Positions 50,084 through 58,457 of a stretch of 64,000 nucleotides of DNA are shown piece after piece. The translations under genes were made by a program, and so were the position numbers. Each line of letters begins with the position of its first letter. The stretch's first letter is position 1. Below the pieces are notes generated by a model, which searched no databases, was not told the DNA's origin, and worked only from the letters and a program-made list of their open reading frames with translations. The stretch covers positions 5,518,001 through 5,582,000 of the forward strand of contig NZ_CP120210.1 of the NCBI RefSeq assembly GCF_029369745.1, given 5' to 3'. This DNA comes from Amycolatopsis sp. QT-25. Its GTDB lineage: Bacteria > Actinomycetota > Actinomycetes > Mycobacteriales > Pseudonocardiaceae.

Positions 50084-53000
50084 TCACTGCCCGGCCACCC
50101 ATTCCCGCACGACGTCGTCCAGCACCCGCAGCGGCAGGATGCCGTTGCCCAGCACGACCTCGTGGAAGCCCTTGATGTCGAACCGGTCGCCCAGCGCGGC
50201 CTCGGCCTCCGCACGGATCCGCTCGATCTCCAGCCGTCCCACCATGTACGACAGCGCCTGTCCGGGAACGGCGGCGTAGCGGTCGATCTCGGCCTCGATC
50301 TCCACCCTGGCCATGGGCGTGTTCTCGGCGAGGAAGTCGACGGCCTGCTGACGGCTCCAGCCGAGCGCGTGCATCCCGGTGTCGACGACCAGCCGCCCGG
50401 CGCGCATCGAATCCTGGGTGAGCATGCCGAACCTGGTCAGGTCGCTGGAGTACAGACCCATCTCGTCGGCGAGGCGCTCCGAGTAGAGCCCCCAGCCTTC
50501 GACGTAGGCGTTGACGTCGGCGTGACCGCGCAACATCGGCAGGCCCTTGAGCTCGTGCGCGATGCAGATCTGGAAGTGGTGCCCCGGAACGGCTTCGTGG
50601 AAGGCGATCGCTTCGCTCGTGTGCTTCGGGCGCTGCTCGGCCTCGTAGGTGTTCGCGTAGTAGGTGCCCGGCCGCGAGCCGTCGAGCGCCGCCTCGATGT
50701 AGTACGCCAGCGTGCCGCCGGGCGCCTCCGCGGGCGGGACCGGCTCGACCTGGCATCGCTGCTCGGGGACGGTCGAGAACCACTGCGGGGCAACGGCTTC
50801 GGCGCGGGCGATGGCCTCCCGCGCGGCGTCGAGCAGTTCGTCGCCGTCCCGCCAGCGCAGGGCCGGGTCGGTGCGCAGCCGCTCGAAGATCTCGTCGAGA
50901 TCCTCGGTGCCGAAGATCTTGGCGCCCAGCTCGCGGTACTGATCGGCCAATCGCGCGATCATGTCGAGCCCGGTGTCGTGCAGATCCTGCGCGGTGCGTT
51001 CGGTGGAAGTGTGCGCTCGGATCAGCGCGGCGTACTTCTCTTGTCCGCCGGGAAGCGCGCACAGCCCCGGCTCCTTTTCGGATTTCGCCACGGGACGCAG
51101 CTCGTCGGCGAGGAAGTCGCGATACCGGGCGTAGGCCGGCCGGACGACCTCGGCCAGCAGCCGATCCCGTTCGGCTTCGTAACCCTCCACGGAAACGGAC
51201 GCGGTGAGCGCCAGCGGGTCACCCGCCTCGTCAGCGAGATAACGCTCCACGTAAGCGATCCCGCCTTCGACGAGGAAATCGGGCGGGACCAGCCCTTCGT
51301 CCGCCGCCGCGCGCTGGCGCACGATCAAAGCGTCCAGGTAGGCGCCCATGCCCTCCAGCCGCTTCAGGTAACCGCGGACCTTTTCCTCGTCGTTCAGCGA
51401 CAGCACCGCGAGTTCGTTGAGCATGAACAACGCGGGCGAGGCCAGCCCGTCGCTCACCGAGAACTCGGCGGCGCGGGCGTCGATCACGTCGATCATCGCC
51501 TTGGCCTGCTGGATCACGACCTCCCGGGTGACCGCCTCGGCCGCGGAAAGTCCTTCGGTGACAAGGGCTTCCGCTCGCTCGGCGATGGCGGCCGCCGACG
51601 CCCGCTGAGCGGCCGCGGCCGCCGCGCTCGGATCGGGCAGCGCGCCGTGGTCGCCGGGCAGCCCGAGCAGGGAGCGCCACAGCGGAAGTTCCTCGAACTT
51701 GAGTTCCATCAGCTCGTCGGCGAGACCGTTCGGGGTGTCGCCGTGCCCGGCGACCCAGTCGCGGACCACGCCGTCGAGCACCGAAAGCGGCAGCGACCCG
51801 CCGCAGAGCACGACGTCGTGGAAGGCCTTGATGTCGAATCGGCCGCCCAGCGTCAGCTCGGCCTCCGCGCGGATGCGCTGGATCTCCAGCCGCCCCACCA
51901 TGTACGACAGCGCCTGGCCGGGGAAGGCGATGTAGCGGTCCACTTCGGACTCGATCTCCACCAGTGCCATCGGCGTGTTCTCGGTGAGGAAGTCGATGGC
52001 CTGGCGGCGGCTCCAGCCCAGCGCGTGCAGCCCGGTGTCGACGACCAGGCGTCCGGCCCGCATCGAATCCATGGTCAGCATGCCGAGCTTCGCGACGTCG
52101 TCGGAGTACAGGCCCATCTCGTCGGCGAGGCGCTCGGTGTACAGGCCCCAGCCCTCGGCGTACGCGGTGAAGTCGCCGATGCGGCGCAGCAGCGGGAGCT
52201 CGCTGAGTCCCTGCGCGAGGCTCAGCTGGAAGTGGTGGCCGGGGATGGCCTCGTGGAACGCCGTCGCCTCGGCCGCGTGCCGGAACCGCTCCTCCGCCTT
52301 GTGGGTGTTGGCGAAGTAGATGCCCGGGCGGGAACCGTCGACCGCGGGCCACATGTAGTACGCGGCGGGCGCGCCGGGCGCGGATTCGGCGGGGACCGGC
52401 TCGACCGTCCACGGCTGCGGCGGGATCCGGCCGAACCACTTCGGCGCCTCGGCCTCGGCCCTGGTGATGGCCGCGCGGGCGGAGTCCAGCATCTCCTCGG
52501 CGCCGGACCAGCGCAGTGCCGGGTCGCTGCGAAGCTTGGTGAAGATCTCGGCGAGGTCGCCGGTGCCGAAGACCCGGGACCCGTACTCGCGGTACTCGTC
52601 GGCCAGGTTCGCGATCACGTCCAGCCCGGTCTGATGCAGCTCACGCGGGGGGCGGACGGTCGTCGTGTGCATCTCGGCGAGCAGGGCGTAGATGCGCTCG
52701 CCGTCGGGCAGCCAGCAGACGCCGGGCTTGTCCTCGGGACGGCCGTGCGGCGCGATCTCCTTCGCGAGCACCTCGCGGTATTCGGCGATCGCGGGCCGGA
52801 CGACGTCACGCAGCAGGTCGGCGCGGCGGGTCTCGAATTCTTCGTCGGGCGCGGGCTGGCGCAGCAGCGGATCGGCCGACGGCTCTGCGAGGTGCCGGTC
52901 GAGGTACGCGACGGTGGCGTCGACCAGGTAGGCGACCGGTACCAGGCCTCGGGCGACGCCGTCACGATGCCGCTGCGCGGCCTGCCGCAGGTATTCGGGG

Positions 53001-53395
53001 ATCGCGGCGATCCGCCCGAGGTGCGCCTCCGCCTGCGCGCCCGTCCCGACCGACATCATCGGCAGCATGGTGAGCACCTCGGCGGCGGGCGAGATGAACA
53101 GGTCGCTGACGGTGAACTCGACGAACCGCGAATCCAGCAGCGCGATCCTCGCCCGCGCCATCGCGATCAGCACGTCACGGGTGATCTTCTCCTCCGCGCC
53201 CAGGCTCTCGGTGCCGAGGGCCTCGGCCCGCTCGGCGAGGCCGGCCAGCTTCGCGCGGAAGGCGTCTCCGGCGGCCTCGCTGAGATCGGTGAGCCCGGTC
53301 GATTCCGGACGGAAGCCCTGCAAAGCGGGCAAGACCGGCTCGGCGTCGAAGAGGGCTTCGACGAACTCGTCGGCGAGGGCGGAGACTTCGCTCAT
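50084..53395 (-). CDS. Double DUF885-family metalloprotease-like protein (tandem fusion)
   Basis: 1103 residues, twice the usual 550-600 of DUF885 proteins. Two complete copies follow each other in frame: residues 1 to about 555 with HEAIPGHHFQLSL (about 378) and residues about 556 to 1103 with HEAVPGHHFQICI (about 930). Both keep the HExxGHH zinc motif, the downstream EGWGLYTERLADEMGLY or EGWGLYSERLADEMGLY, and the final WVAGH/WVAGQ. The copies are roughly 60% identical by eye, so the duplication is not recent. DUF885 members are predicted zinc peptidases of unknown role; there is no signal peptide here. The start ATG at 53395 opens both copies in one polypeptide. Confidence 0.85.
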   Translation of the reverse strand: MSEVSALADEFVEALFDAEPVLPALQGFRPESTGLTDLSEAAGDAFRAKLAGLAERAEALGTESLGAEEKITRDVLIAMARARIALLDSRFVEFTVSDLFISPAAEVLTMLPMMSVGTGAQAEAHLGRIAAIPEYLRQAAQRHRDGVARGLVPVAYLVDATVAYLDRHLAEPSADPLLRQPAPDEEFETRRADLLRDVVRPAIAEYREVLAKEIAPHGRPEDKPGVCWLPDGERIYALLAEMHTTTVRPPRELHQTGLDVIANLADEYREYGSRVFGTGDLAEIFTKLRSDPALRWSGAEEMLDSARAAITRAEAEAPKWFGRIPPQPWTVEPVPAESAPGAPAAYYMWPAVDGSRPGIYFANTHKAEERFRHAAEATAFHEAIPGHHFQLSLAQGLSELPLLRRIGDFTAYAEGWGLYTERLADEMGLYSDDVAKLGMLTMDSMRAGRLVVDTGLHALGWSRRQAIDFLTENTPMALVEIESEVDRYIAFPGQALSYMVGRLEIQRIRAEAELTLGGRFDIKAFHDVVLCGGSLPLSVLDGVVRDWVAGHGDTPNGLADELMELKFEELPLWRSLLGLPGDHGALPDPSAAAAAAQRASAAAIAERAEALVTEGLSAAEAVTREVVIQQAKAMIDVIDARAAEFSVSDGLASPALFMLNELAVLSLNDEEKVRGYLKRLEGMGAYLDALIVRQRAAADEGLVPPDFLVEGGIAYVERYLADEAGDPLALTASVSVEGYEAERDRLLAEVVRPAYARYRDFLADELRPVAKSEKEPGLCALPGGQEKYAALIRAHTSTERTAQDLHDTGLDMIARLADQYRELGAKIFGTEDLDEIFERLRTDPALRWRDGDELLDAAREAIARAEAVAPQWFSTVPEQRCQVEPVPPAEAPGGTLAYYIEAALDGSRPGTYYANTYEAEQRPKHTSEAIAFHEAVPGHHFQICIAHELKGLPMLRGHADVNAYVEGWGLYSERLADEMGLYSSDLTRFGMLTQDSMRAGRLVVDTGMHALGWSRQQAVDFLAENTPMARVEIEAEIDRYAAVPGQALSYMVGRLEIERIRAEAEAALGDRFDIKGFHEVVLGNGILPLRVLDDVVREWVAGQ

Positions 53396-53529
53396 GTTTC
53401 TTCCCCAGTGATCGGTGGAGGCGGTGTCCCCGACCCTAATGGAGACCGCGTCCTACCGAAGCCGGGAATCGCGGCACTCGGACGGCCTCTCCCCGCGGCG
53501 CCGGGAGCGAGACGGTAGCGTTCCCGGAC

Positions 53530-54537
53530 GTGGCCGTGACCGATCCCGTGGACATCCGCCTGCTCGCCGCCCTCGCGGACCTGGGCAAGGTGGCCGTACA
53601 CGAACTCGCGGCCAAGGTCGGGATGGATCCGCGTGAGGTCGCGTACCGGCTGGTCGCCCTCTCCGGCAGCGGCTTGCCGCTGCTCGTCGGCGTGGAGAGC
53701 GACCCGAACGGGCTACGGGCCGCCATCGCCGGGGCACCGCCTTCGTGGGCTCAGCAACCCCCACAGCCCTCTCAGCCCCCACAGTCCCTTCAGCCCCCTC
53801 CACCACAGCGTCCGCCGGGCCACTCCGGACCGCACAACATCCAGGGCACGCCCTCGGGGCCGTACAACGTCCAGGGCACGCCCTCGGGCGCGTACAACGT
53901 GCACGGCACCCCCTCGGGGCGCTACCCCGGTCCGCCGTCGGCCCCGGTGCGCCAGCCGATGGCGCCGCCGCGGCCGCCCGCCCCTCCGCAGCAGCAGTTC
54001 GCCCCGCCTCCGCCGGCGCCCGCCGACCCGGTGATGAGCACCTGGGGTGTTCCGCAGACCGCGTCCTGGGCCCGTGGCGACGAACAGCAGGTCACCGCGC
54101 AGGCGGCTCCGGAGGGCAAGAAGGGCCGGACCGGTGACGTGCTGGAGACCCAGGGCCTGGAGGGGGAACAACTCACCGTCCAGTTGCTCGAGGTCCAGGA
54201 CCCGGCGGACTACCTGTTCAGCGCGGCGGGCTACTCGCTGGAAGCGGGCGAACGATCGGTCGTGGTGCACACCGAGATCACCAACCGCGGCGGCATCCCG
54301 TTCGTATCGCTTCCGGACAACTACCTCGAACTGCTCACCGCGGACGGCAAGCCGATCGGGAAGGCGCCGGTGTCGCTGACCTCGCGGCCGCCGCACCGGA
54401 TCGGTGTCCGGCCCGGTGAGACCCTCGGCGGCCACACCGTCTACGTGCTCCCGGACGCCACCCGTGTGGTCGCCGTGCGCTGGTCACCCCGGCCGGAGCC
54501 GGACGAGCGCACGCTGACCTGGTCGATCGACGACTGA
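53530..54537 (+). CDS. AsnC-like HTH protein with proline-rich region
   Basis: 335 residues from GTG 53530 (a GTG 2 codons later is possible). Residues 1-50 (VDIRLLAALADLGKVAVHELAAKVGMDPREVAYRLVALSGSGLPLLVGV) form an AsnC/Lrp-type HTH. Residues 70-170 are Pro/Gln-rich and hold three 12-residue repeats (NIQGTPSGPY, NVQGTPSGAY, NVHGTPSGRY). Residues 215-335 form a DUF4352-like beta domain (VQLLEVQDPADYLFSAAGYSLEAGERSVVVHTEITNRGGIPF). No membrane helix is seen. The combination of DNA-binding and extracytoplasmic-type domain is unusual and the role is unknown. It stands alone between a convergent hairpin and the DUF885 gene. Confidence 0.75.
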   Translation: MAVTDPVDIRLLAALADLGKVAVHELAAKVGMDPREVAYRLVALSGSGLPLLVGVESDPNGLRAAIAGAPPSWAQQPPQPSQPPQSLQPPPPQRPPGHSGPHNIQGTPSGPYNVQGTPSGAYNVHGTPSGRYPGPPSAPVRQPMAPPRPPAPPQQQFAPPPPAPADPVMSTWGVPQTASWARGDEQQVTAQAAPEGKKGRTGDVLETQGLEGEQLTVQLLEVQDPADYLFSAAGYSLEAGERSVVVHTEITNRGGIPFVSLPDNYLELLTADGKPIGKAPVSLTSRPPHRIGVRPGETLGGHTVYVLPDATRVVAVRWSPRPEPDERTLTWSIDD

Positions 54538-54555
54538 CCTGGGCGACGGCCCTCC

Positions 54556-54586
54556 CGAGTACATGAAGGAGTCCTTCATGTACTCG
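54556..54586. terminator. Palindrome GAGTACATGAAGGA at convergent ends
   Basis: Fifteen paired bases around one central base (54571), arms CGAGTACATGAAGGA and its complement. It lies between the convergent AsnC-like gene and rluD. No T-run. Confidence 0.5.
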
Positions 54587-54612
54587 AGGGCGCCGCACCG
54601 GCCACGACGCGG

Positions 54613-55539
54613 CTAGTTTTCGTCCTGCAGGATCCGCAGCGCGGTGGCGAGGTCGTCCGGGTACTCCGACTCGAACTCGACCCAGCGCCCGTCCGACGGG
54701 TGGGCGAAGCCGAGCGTCTTCGCGTGCAGCCATTGCCGGGAAAGCCCGAGCTTGCGCGCCAGCACCGGGTCGGCGCCGTAGGTCAAGTCGCCGACGCACG
54801 GGTGCTTGAGCGCCGAGAAGTGCACGCGGATCTGGTGCGTACGGCCGGTCTCCAGTTTGATCTGCGCCAGCGACGCGGCGCGGAAGGCCTCGACGACCTC
54901 GTAGTGCGTCACGCTGGGCCGTCCGCCCTGGACGACGGCGAACTTGTAGTCGTGCCGGGGGTGCCGGTCGATCGGCGCGTCGATGGTGCCGCGCGTCGGA
55001 TCCGGATGCCCTTGGACGATGGCGTGGTAGCCCTTGTCCACGGTGCGTTCCTTGAACGCCCGCTTCAACACGGTGTACGCGTGCTCGCTCTTCGCCACGA
55101 CCATCACGCCGGTGGTGCCGGCGTCCAGCCGGTGCACGACACCCTGGCGTTCGGCCGCGCCCGAGGTCGCGATCCGCAGCCCGGCGGCGGCGAGCCCGCC
55201 GACGACGGTCGGGCCGGTCCAGCCGGGGCTCGGGTGCACGGCGACGCCGACCGGCTTCGAGATCACCACGATGTCGTCGTCGTCGTGCAGGATCTTCATG
55301 CCTTCGACGGGTTCCGCGACGACCTCGATGGGTGAGGCGGGATCGGGCAGCGTCACTTCGAGCAGCCCGCCGGCGGTCAGCCGGTCCGACTTCCCGGCCT
55401 GCCTGCCGTCGAGCAGGATCTCACCGGACTCGGCCAGTTCCGCCACGATCGTGCGGGAAAGTCCCAGTAGTTTCGCCAGCCCCGCGTCGACGCGCATGCC
55501 GTCGAGCCCGTCGGGAACGGGCAACATCCGCGCGCTCAT
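54613..55539 (-). CDS. rluD: RluD-family 23S rRNA pseudouridine synthase
   Basis: 308 residues from ATG 55539. An S4 RNA-binding domain (RVDAGLAKLLGLSRTIVAELAESGEILLDG, about 15-70) precedes the pseudouridine synthase core with HRLDAGTTGVMVVAKS (catalytic Asp in the HRLDxxTSG motif, here RLDAGTTG), LETGRTHQIRVHFSALKHPCVGDLTYG and WLHAKTLGF. It modifies the helix-69 loop of 23S rRNA. It overlaps lspA by 4 bases, the standard lspA-rluD pair, and ends convergently with the AsnC-like gene. Confidence 0.95.
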   Translation of the reverse strand: MSARMLPVPDGLDGMRVDAGLAKLLGLSRTIVAELAESGEILLDGRQAGKSDRLTAGGLLEVTLPDPASPIEVVAEPVEGMKILHDDDDIVVISKPVGVAVHPSPGWTGPTVVGGLAAAGLRIATSGAAERQGVVHRLDAGTTGVMVVAKSEHAYTVLKRAFKERTVDKGYHAIVQGHPDPTRGTIDAPIDRHPRHDYKFAVVQGGRPSVTHYEVVEAFRAASLAQIKLETGRTHQIRVHFSALKHPCVGDLTYGADPVLARKLGLSRQWLHAKTLGFAHPSDGRWVEFESEYPDDLATALRILQDEN

Positions 55540-56114
55540 TCGCTCGCCGCTTTCTTCTTGTCTTTTGTCGATGTTCCGTCGTAGTCCTTGCCCAGCAGGG
55601 AAAGGATCACGATGAGCACGCCACCGACACAGATCGCGGAGTCGGCGACGTTGAAGATCGCCCAGCCCTGCCCGTTCGGCGCGAACGCGGAGATCATGTC
55701 GACCACGTGTCCCCGCAGCGGGCCCGGCGCGCGGAAGATCCGGTCGGTGAGGTTGCCGAGCGCACCGGCCAGCACCAGGCCGAGGCCGATCGCCCAGCCG
55801 ACCGAACGCAGCCGCCGGGACAGCCAGACGATGGCGATCACGACGGCCATCGCGACCAGCGCGAGCACCCAGGTCAGCCCGGTCGCCATCGAGAAGGCGG
55901 CACCGGGGTTGCGCACCAACTGGAAGTACACCAGCCCGCCGAGGAACTCGACCGGCTGCCTGCCCTCGAGCGTGGACACGGCGATCTGCTTGGTGAGGAG
56001 GTCGATCCCCCACAGCACCGCGGCGACGGCGAACACCACGGCGACGCGCTTCTTGGGCAGCGGCGGCGACGGTGGCGCGGTTTCGGGCTCTGTACTCACG
56101 CCCCCATTGTCCAC
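55536..56114 (-). CDS. lspA: Lipoprotein signal peptidase
   Basis: 192 residues from ATG 56114; a GTG at 56099 is an alternative start. Four membrane helices near 22 (VAVVFAVAAVLWGIDLLT), 78 (LTWVLALVAMAVVIAIVWL), 103 (VGWAIGLGLVLAGALGNL) and 150 (AICVGGVLIVILSLLG). The catalytic Asp pair is in GNLTDRIFR and NVADSAICVG, the LspA signature. It removes the signal peptide of lipid-modified prolipoproteins at the membrane. It overlaps rluD by 4 bases. The C-terminal Lys-rich tail (KDKKKAASE) is a common actinobacterial feature. Confidence 0.94.
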   Translation of the reverse strand: MDNGGVSTEPETAPPSPPLPKKRVAVVFAVAAVLWGIDLLTKQIAVSTLEGRQPVEFLGGLVYFQLVRNPGAAFSMATGLTWVLALVAMAVVIAIVWLSRRLRSVGWAIGLGLVLAGALGNLTDRIFRAPGPLRGHVVDMISAFAPNGQGWAIFNVADSAICVGGVLIVILSLLGKDYDGTSTKDKKKAASE

Positions 56115-56123
56115 TGAGTGTGC

Positions 56124-56765
56124 TCAGGCCTCCTCGGCGGCCGTCTTCGGCCTGCTCAGCAGGGCCGCGAACGCACCGGCGAGCGCGACCAGCGACGAAA
56201 GCACCAACGCGAGCTGTCCTCGCGCGAGCACGACCGCGCAGAGCACGAACGCCGCGGCCACGACGAGCACCAGCACGCTGCGCTCCAGCCAGGCGAGCCC
56301 GGCCAGGCCGAGGGTCAGCAGGACCGCGCTCCGCGCGTCGCCGTCCATGTCGAGTTCCCAGTAGCCGACCAGATCCGCGAGCACGATGCCGACCAGTCCG
56401 CCGAACGCGATCGCGGCGACCTTCCACCACCGCACGGTCTTCGCCCGGAAGGTGTAGAACACCACCGTGCCGAGATAGACGGCGAGCACGGCGAACAACC
56501 AGCCGTCGTTCCGGCCGACGCCGGAGAGCGGCAGGTCCAGCGCGGCCGCGTTTTCACGGCTCATCTCCACACCGCGAAAGGAGGCGAAGACCTCGCCGGA
56601 CCCGACGCCATACAGATCCTGCGTCAGGAACCGCTGTTCACCGGCGGGCGCGTAGGCGAACCAGCCCCCGGACCATCTTCCACCGAAGGACAAGGCCACC
56701 ACCGTCAGCTGGGCGAATCCCAGCAACGCCAGCGGAAACCAGTAACGCGGTCGCTCGTTCCCCAT
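56124..56765 (-). CDS. Integral membrane protein of unknown function
   Basis: 213 residues. About five hydrophobic segments: WFPLALLGFAQLTVVALSFG near 9, GWLFAVLAVYLGTVVFY near 88, WWKVAAIAFGGLVGIVLADLVG near 112, SAVLLTLGLAGLAWL then VLVLVVAAAFVLCAVVL near 145-180, and LVLSSLVALAGAFAALL at the end. The extracellular loop after helix 1 is polar (WFAYAPAGEQRFLTQDLYG). I do not recognise the family. It lies just upstream of lspA on the same strand (9 bases), suggesting co-transcription. Confidence 0.75.
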   Translation of the reverse strand: MGNERPRYWFPLALLGFAQLTVVALSFGGRWSGGWFAYAPAGEQRFLTQDLYGVGSGEVFASFRGVEMSRENAAALDLPLSGVGRNDGWLFAVLAVYLGTVVFYTFRAKTVRWWKVAAIAFGGLVGIVLADLVGYWELDMDGDARSAVLLTLGLAGLAWLERSVLVLVVAAAFVLCAVVLARGQLALVLSSLVALAGAFAALLSRPKTAAEEA

Positions 56766-56784
56766 GCGGGGTGAGGCTAGTGGG

Positions 56785-58149
56785 TCAGGCGCAGAACGGG
56801 GGCAGTTCCCGCGGATCGTTCTCCGGCACCCAGCGGCCCTCGGGCTTCTCGTACTGCCAGCGGGCGCCGCGGGCGACGATCTGGCGCAGCGCCAGCACGA
56901 GCCGGTCCACGTGCTCGGTGGTGCTGCCGAGGCCGAGGCTGACCCGGACGGCCTGCTGCCCGGTCGAACCGGCGGCGGAGATCAGCCGTTTGGTGGCGAT
57001 GTGCGCGCAGAACGCGCCGTCCCGCACGCCGATGCCGTACTCCGCCGAAAGGACCGCGGCGAGCCAGCCCGGGTCGAAGCCGTCGACGACGAAGCTGAGC
57101 GTGCCGACCCGGTCGACCGGCGCGTCGAACAGCCGCAGCTCGGCGAGTCCGGGAACGGCGGCCAGACCGCGACGCAGCCGCGCCAGCAGTTCGTCCTCGT
57201 GGGCGACGATCGTGTCCCAGTTCCCGGCCAGCGCCCGGCAGGCGACACCGAGCGCGTAGACGCCGACGGTGTTGGGAGAACCGGCTTCGTGCCGCTCGGG
57301 CCCGGAATTCCAGACCACACCAAGGTTTTCGGAGTCACGGTTGACCAGTTTCGTCGCTCCGCCACCGGCGAGGTACGGCTGGGCGGCGCGCAGCCAGTCC
57401 GCGCGGCCGATCAGCGCTCCGGCACCGAAAGGCGCGTACAGCTTGTGGCCCGACAGCGCGACGTAGTCGACGTCCAGTTCGCGCACGGAGACCCTGCGAT
57501 GCGGCGCGAGCTGCGCCGCGTCGAGCGCGATGCGGGCACCGTGCCGGCGCGCGACGGTGGCGATCTTCTTGACCGGCAACAGTTCCCCGGTCACGTTGGA
57601 CGCGCCGGTGACGACGACCAGCCGCGGGCCCTGCGGGCAGTCCGCGAGCGCTTCGTCCACGGCGGCCACCGCGGCGAGCCGGGTACGAGGGGTCTGGACG
57701 CGGCGGACGTTCAGGCCCTTCCACGGCAGCAGCGCGGCGTGGTGCTCGGTGTCGAACACCACGACCGACGTGTGCTTCGGCAAGCTGCGCGCGAGAAGGT
57801 TGAAGGAATCGGTGGTGTTGCGGGTGAACACGACGGCGTCGGTCGACCGCGCGGCCACGAAGTCCCGCAGGATTCCGCGCGTGCGCTCGTAAAGCCTGGT
57901 GGAGATCTGCGAAGCGAACCCGGCGCCGCGGTGCACGCTGGCGTACCAGGGCAGGAATTCGTCGACCGCGGCACGCACCTCGTCCAGACAGGGAGCGCTC
58001 GCCGCGTGATCGAGGTTGGCGTACCCGATGTCGCCGCCGGTCACCAGCGGGACCCGCAGACCGGCGCACGCGACCGTCGGGATTTCGTACGTGGCAACGG
58101 TTTCCACGACAGCGGCGGGGGTGTTCGTGCGTTCGAGAGCGAGAGTCAT
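56785..58149 (-). CDS. Class V aminotransferase / cysteine desulfurase-like enzyme
   Basis: 454 residues from ATG 58149 (GGAGG 6 bases upstream; the ATG at 58155 is too close). PLP fold: YANLDHAASAPCLDEVRAAVDEFLPWYASVHRGAG, FTRNTTDSFNLLARSLP, ASNVTGELLPVKKIATVARRHGARIALDAAQLAPH and the PLP Lys in YVALSGHKLYAPFGAGALIGR, then GSPNTVGVYALGVACRAL. The order matches NifS/SufS-like class V enzymes, but the active-site Cys loop is not obvious, so cysteine desulfurase activity is not certain. A SAM-IV riboswitch upstream ties it to methionine/SAM and sulfur metabolism. Confidence 0.88.
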   Translation of the reverse strand: MTLALERTNTPAAVVETVATYEIPTVACAGLRVPLVTGGDIGYANLDHAASAPCLDEVRAAVDEFLPWYASVHRGAGFASQISTRLYERTRGILRDFVAARSTDAVVFTRNTTDSFNLLARSLPKHTSVVVFDTEHHAALLPWKGLNVRRVQTPRTRLAAVAAVDEALADCPQGPRLVVVTGASNVTGELLPVKKIATVARRHGARIALDAAQLAPHRRVSVRELDVDYVALSGHKLYAPFGAGALIGRADWLRAAQPYLAGGGATKLVNRDSENLGVVWNSGPERHEAGSPNTVGVYALGVACRALAGNWDTIVAHEDELLARLRRGLAAVPGLAELRLFDAPVDRVGTLSFVVDGFDPGWLAAVLSAEYGIGVRDGAFCAHIATKRLISAAGSTGQQAVRVSLGLGSTTEHVDRLVLALRQIVARGARWQYEKPEGRWVPENDPRELPPFCA

Positions 58150-58189
58150 CGTCATCCTCCGGGCCAGGGGACCCGACGAGGATCCCGCG

Positions 58190-58296
58190 CTTGCCCGCCG
58201 CACCACGCGACGGGCCAGGTCCTCACCCGGGGCACCCCACCGCGGAAGGAGGGTTGCCGGTCAGCTAGCCGGGGCTTGACGCTGACACTCGTGACC
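58190..58296 (-). ncRNA. SAM-IV riboswitch
   Basis: Read on the minus strand from 58296: GGTCACGAGTGTCAGCG, CAAGCCCCGGCTAGCTG, CCGGCAACCCTCC, CGCGGTGGGGTGCCCCGGGTGAGGACC. This matches the conserved SAM-IV core (P1 GGTC/GACC, the GAGTGYCAGCG and CAAGCCCCGG boxes, CCGGCAACCCTCC, GGUGGGGUGCCCCGGG), followed by a stem GCCCGTCGC/GCGGCGGGC. SAM-IV elements of actinobacteria bind S-adenosylmethionine and turn down the downstream gene. The gene start is 40 bases after the element, consistent with translational or attenuation control. Confidence 0.88.
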
Positions 58297-58385
58297 TAGG
58301 GAAGAAGTTAGCGGATGGGCGGGCGATCGAGCCACCCCTCGTCCGCATCTTGAGACGCCGCTCACGTGCTCCGCAAGCGAGAGAA

Positions 58386-58454
58386 CCCGCAATTCGGCAC
58401 CTGATTGCGCTGGTCCGGGCCGCGAACCAACGCAAGCAGGTGCCGAATTGCGGG
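58386..58454. terminator. Long hairpin, family CGCAATTCGTCACCT (copy 3)
   Basis: Arms of 29 bases at 58386-58414 and 58426-58454 pair with two mismatches around an 11-base loop. The arm reads CCCGCAATTCGGCACCTGAT, one base off the CGCAATTCGTCACCT core. It abuts the stop of the M23 peptidase gene (58458). Confidence 0.65.
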
Positions 58455-58457
58455 GGG

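Noticed and set aside
50048..53518. An 1156-codon open frame on the + strand opposite the DUF885 gene
   Set aside because: It is the antisense frame of a clear metalloprotease-like gene with two zinc motifs, and its own translation shows no family features.
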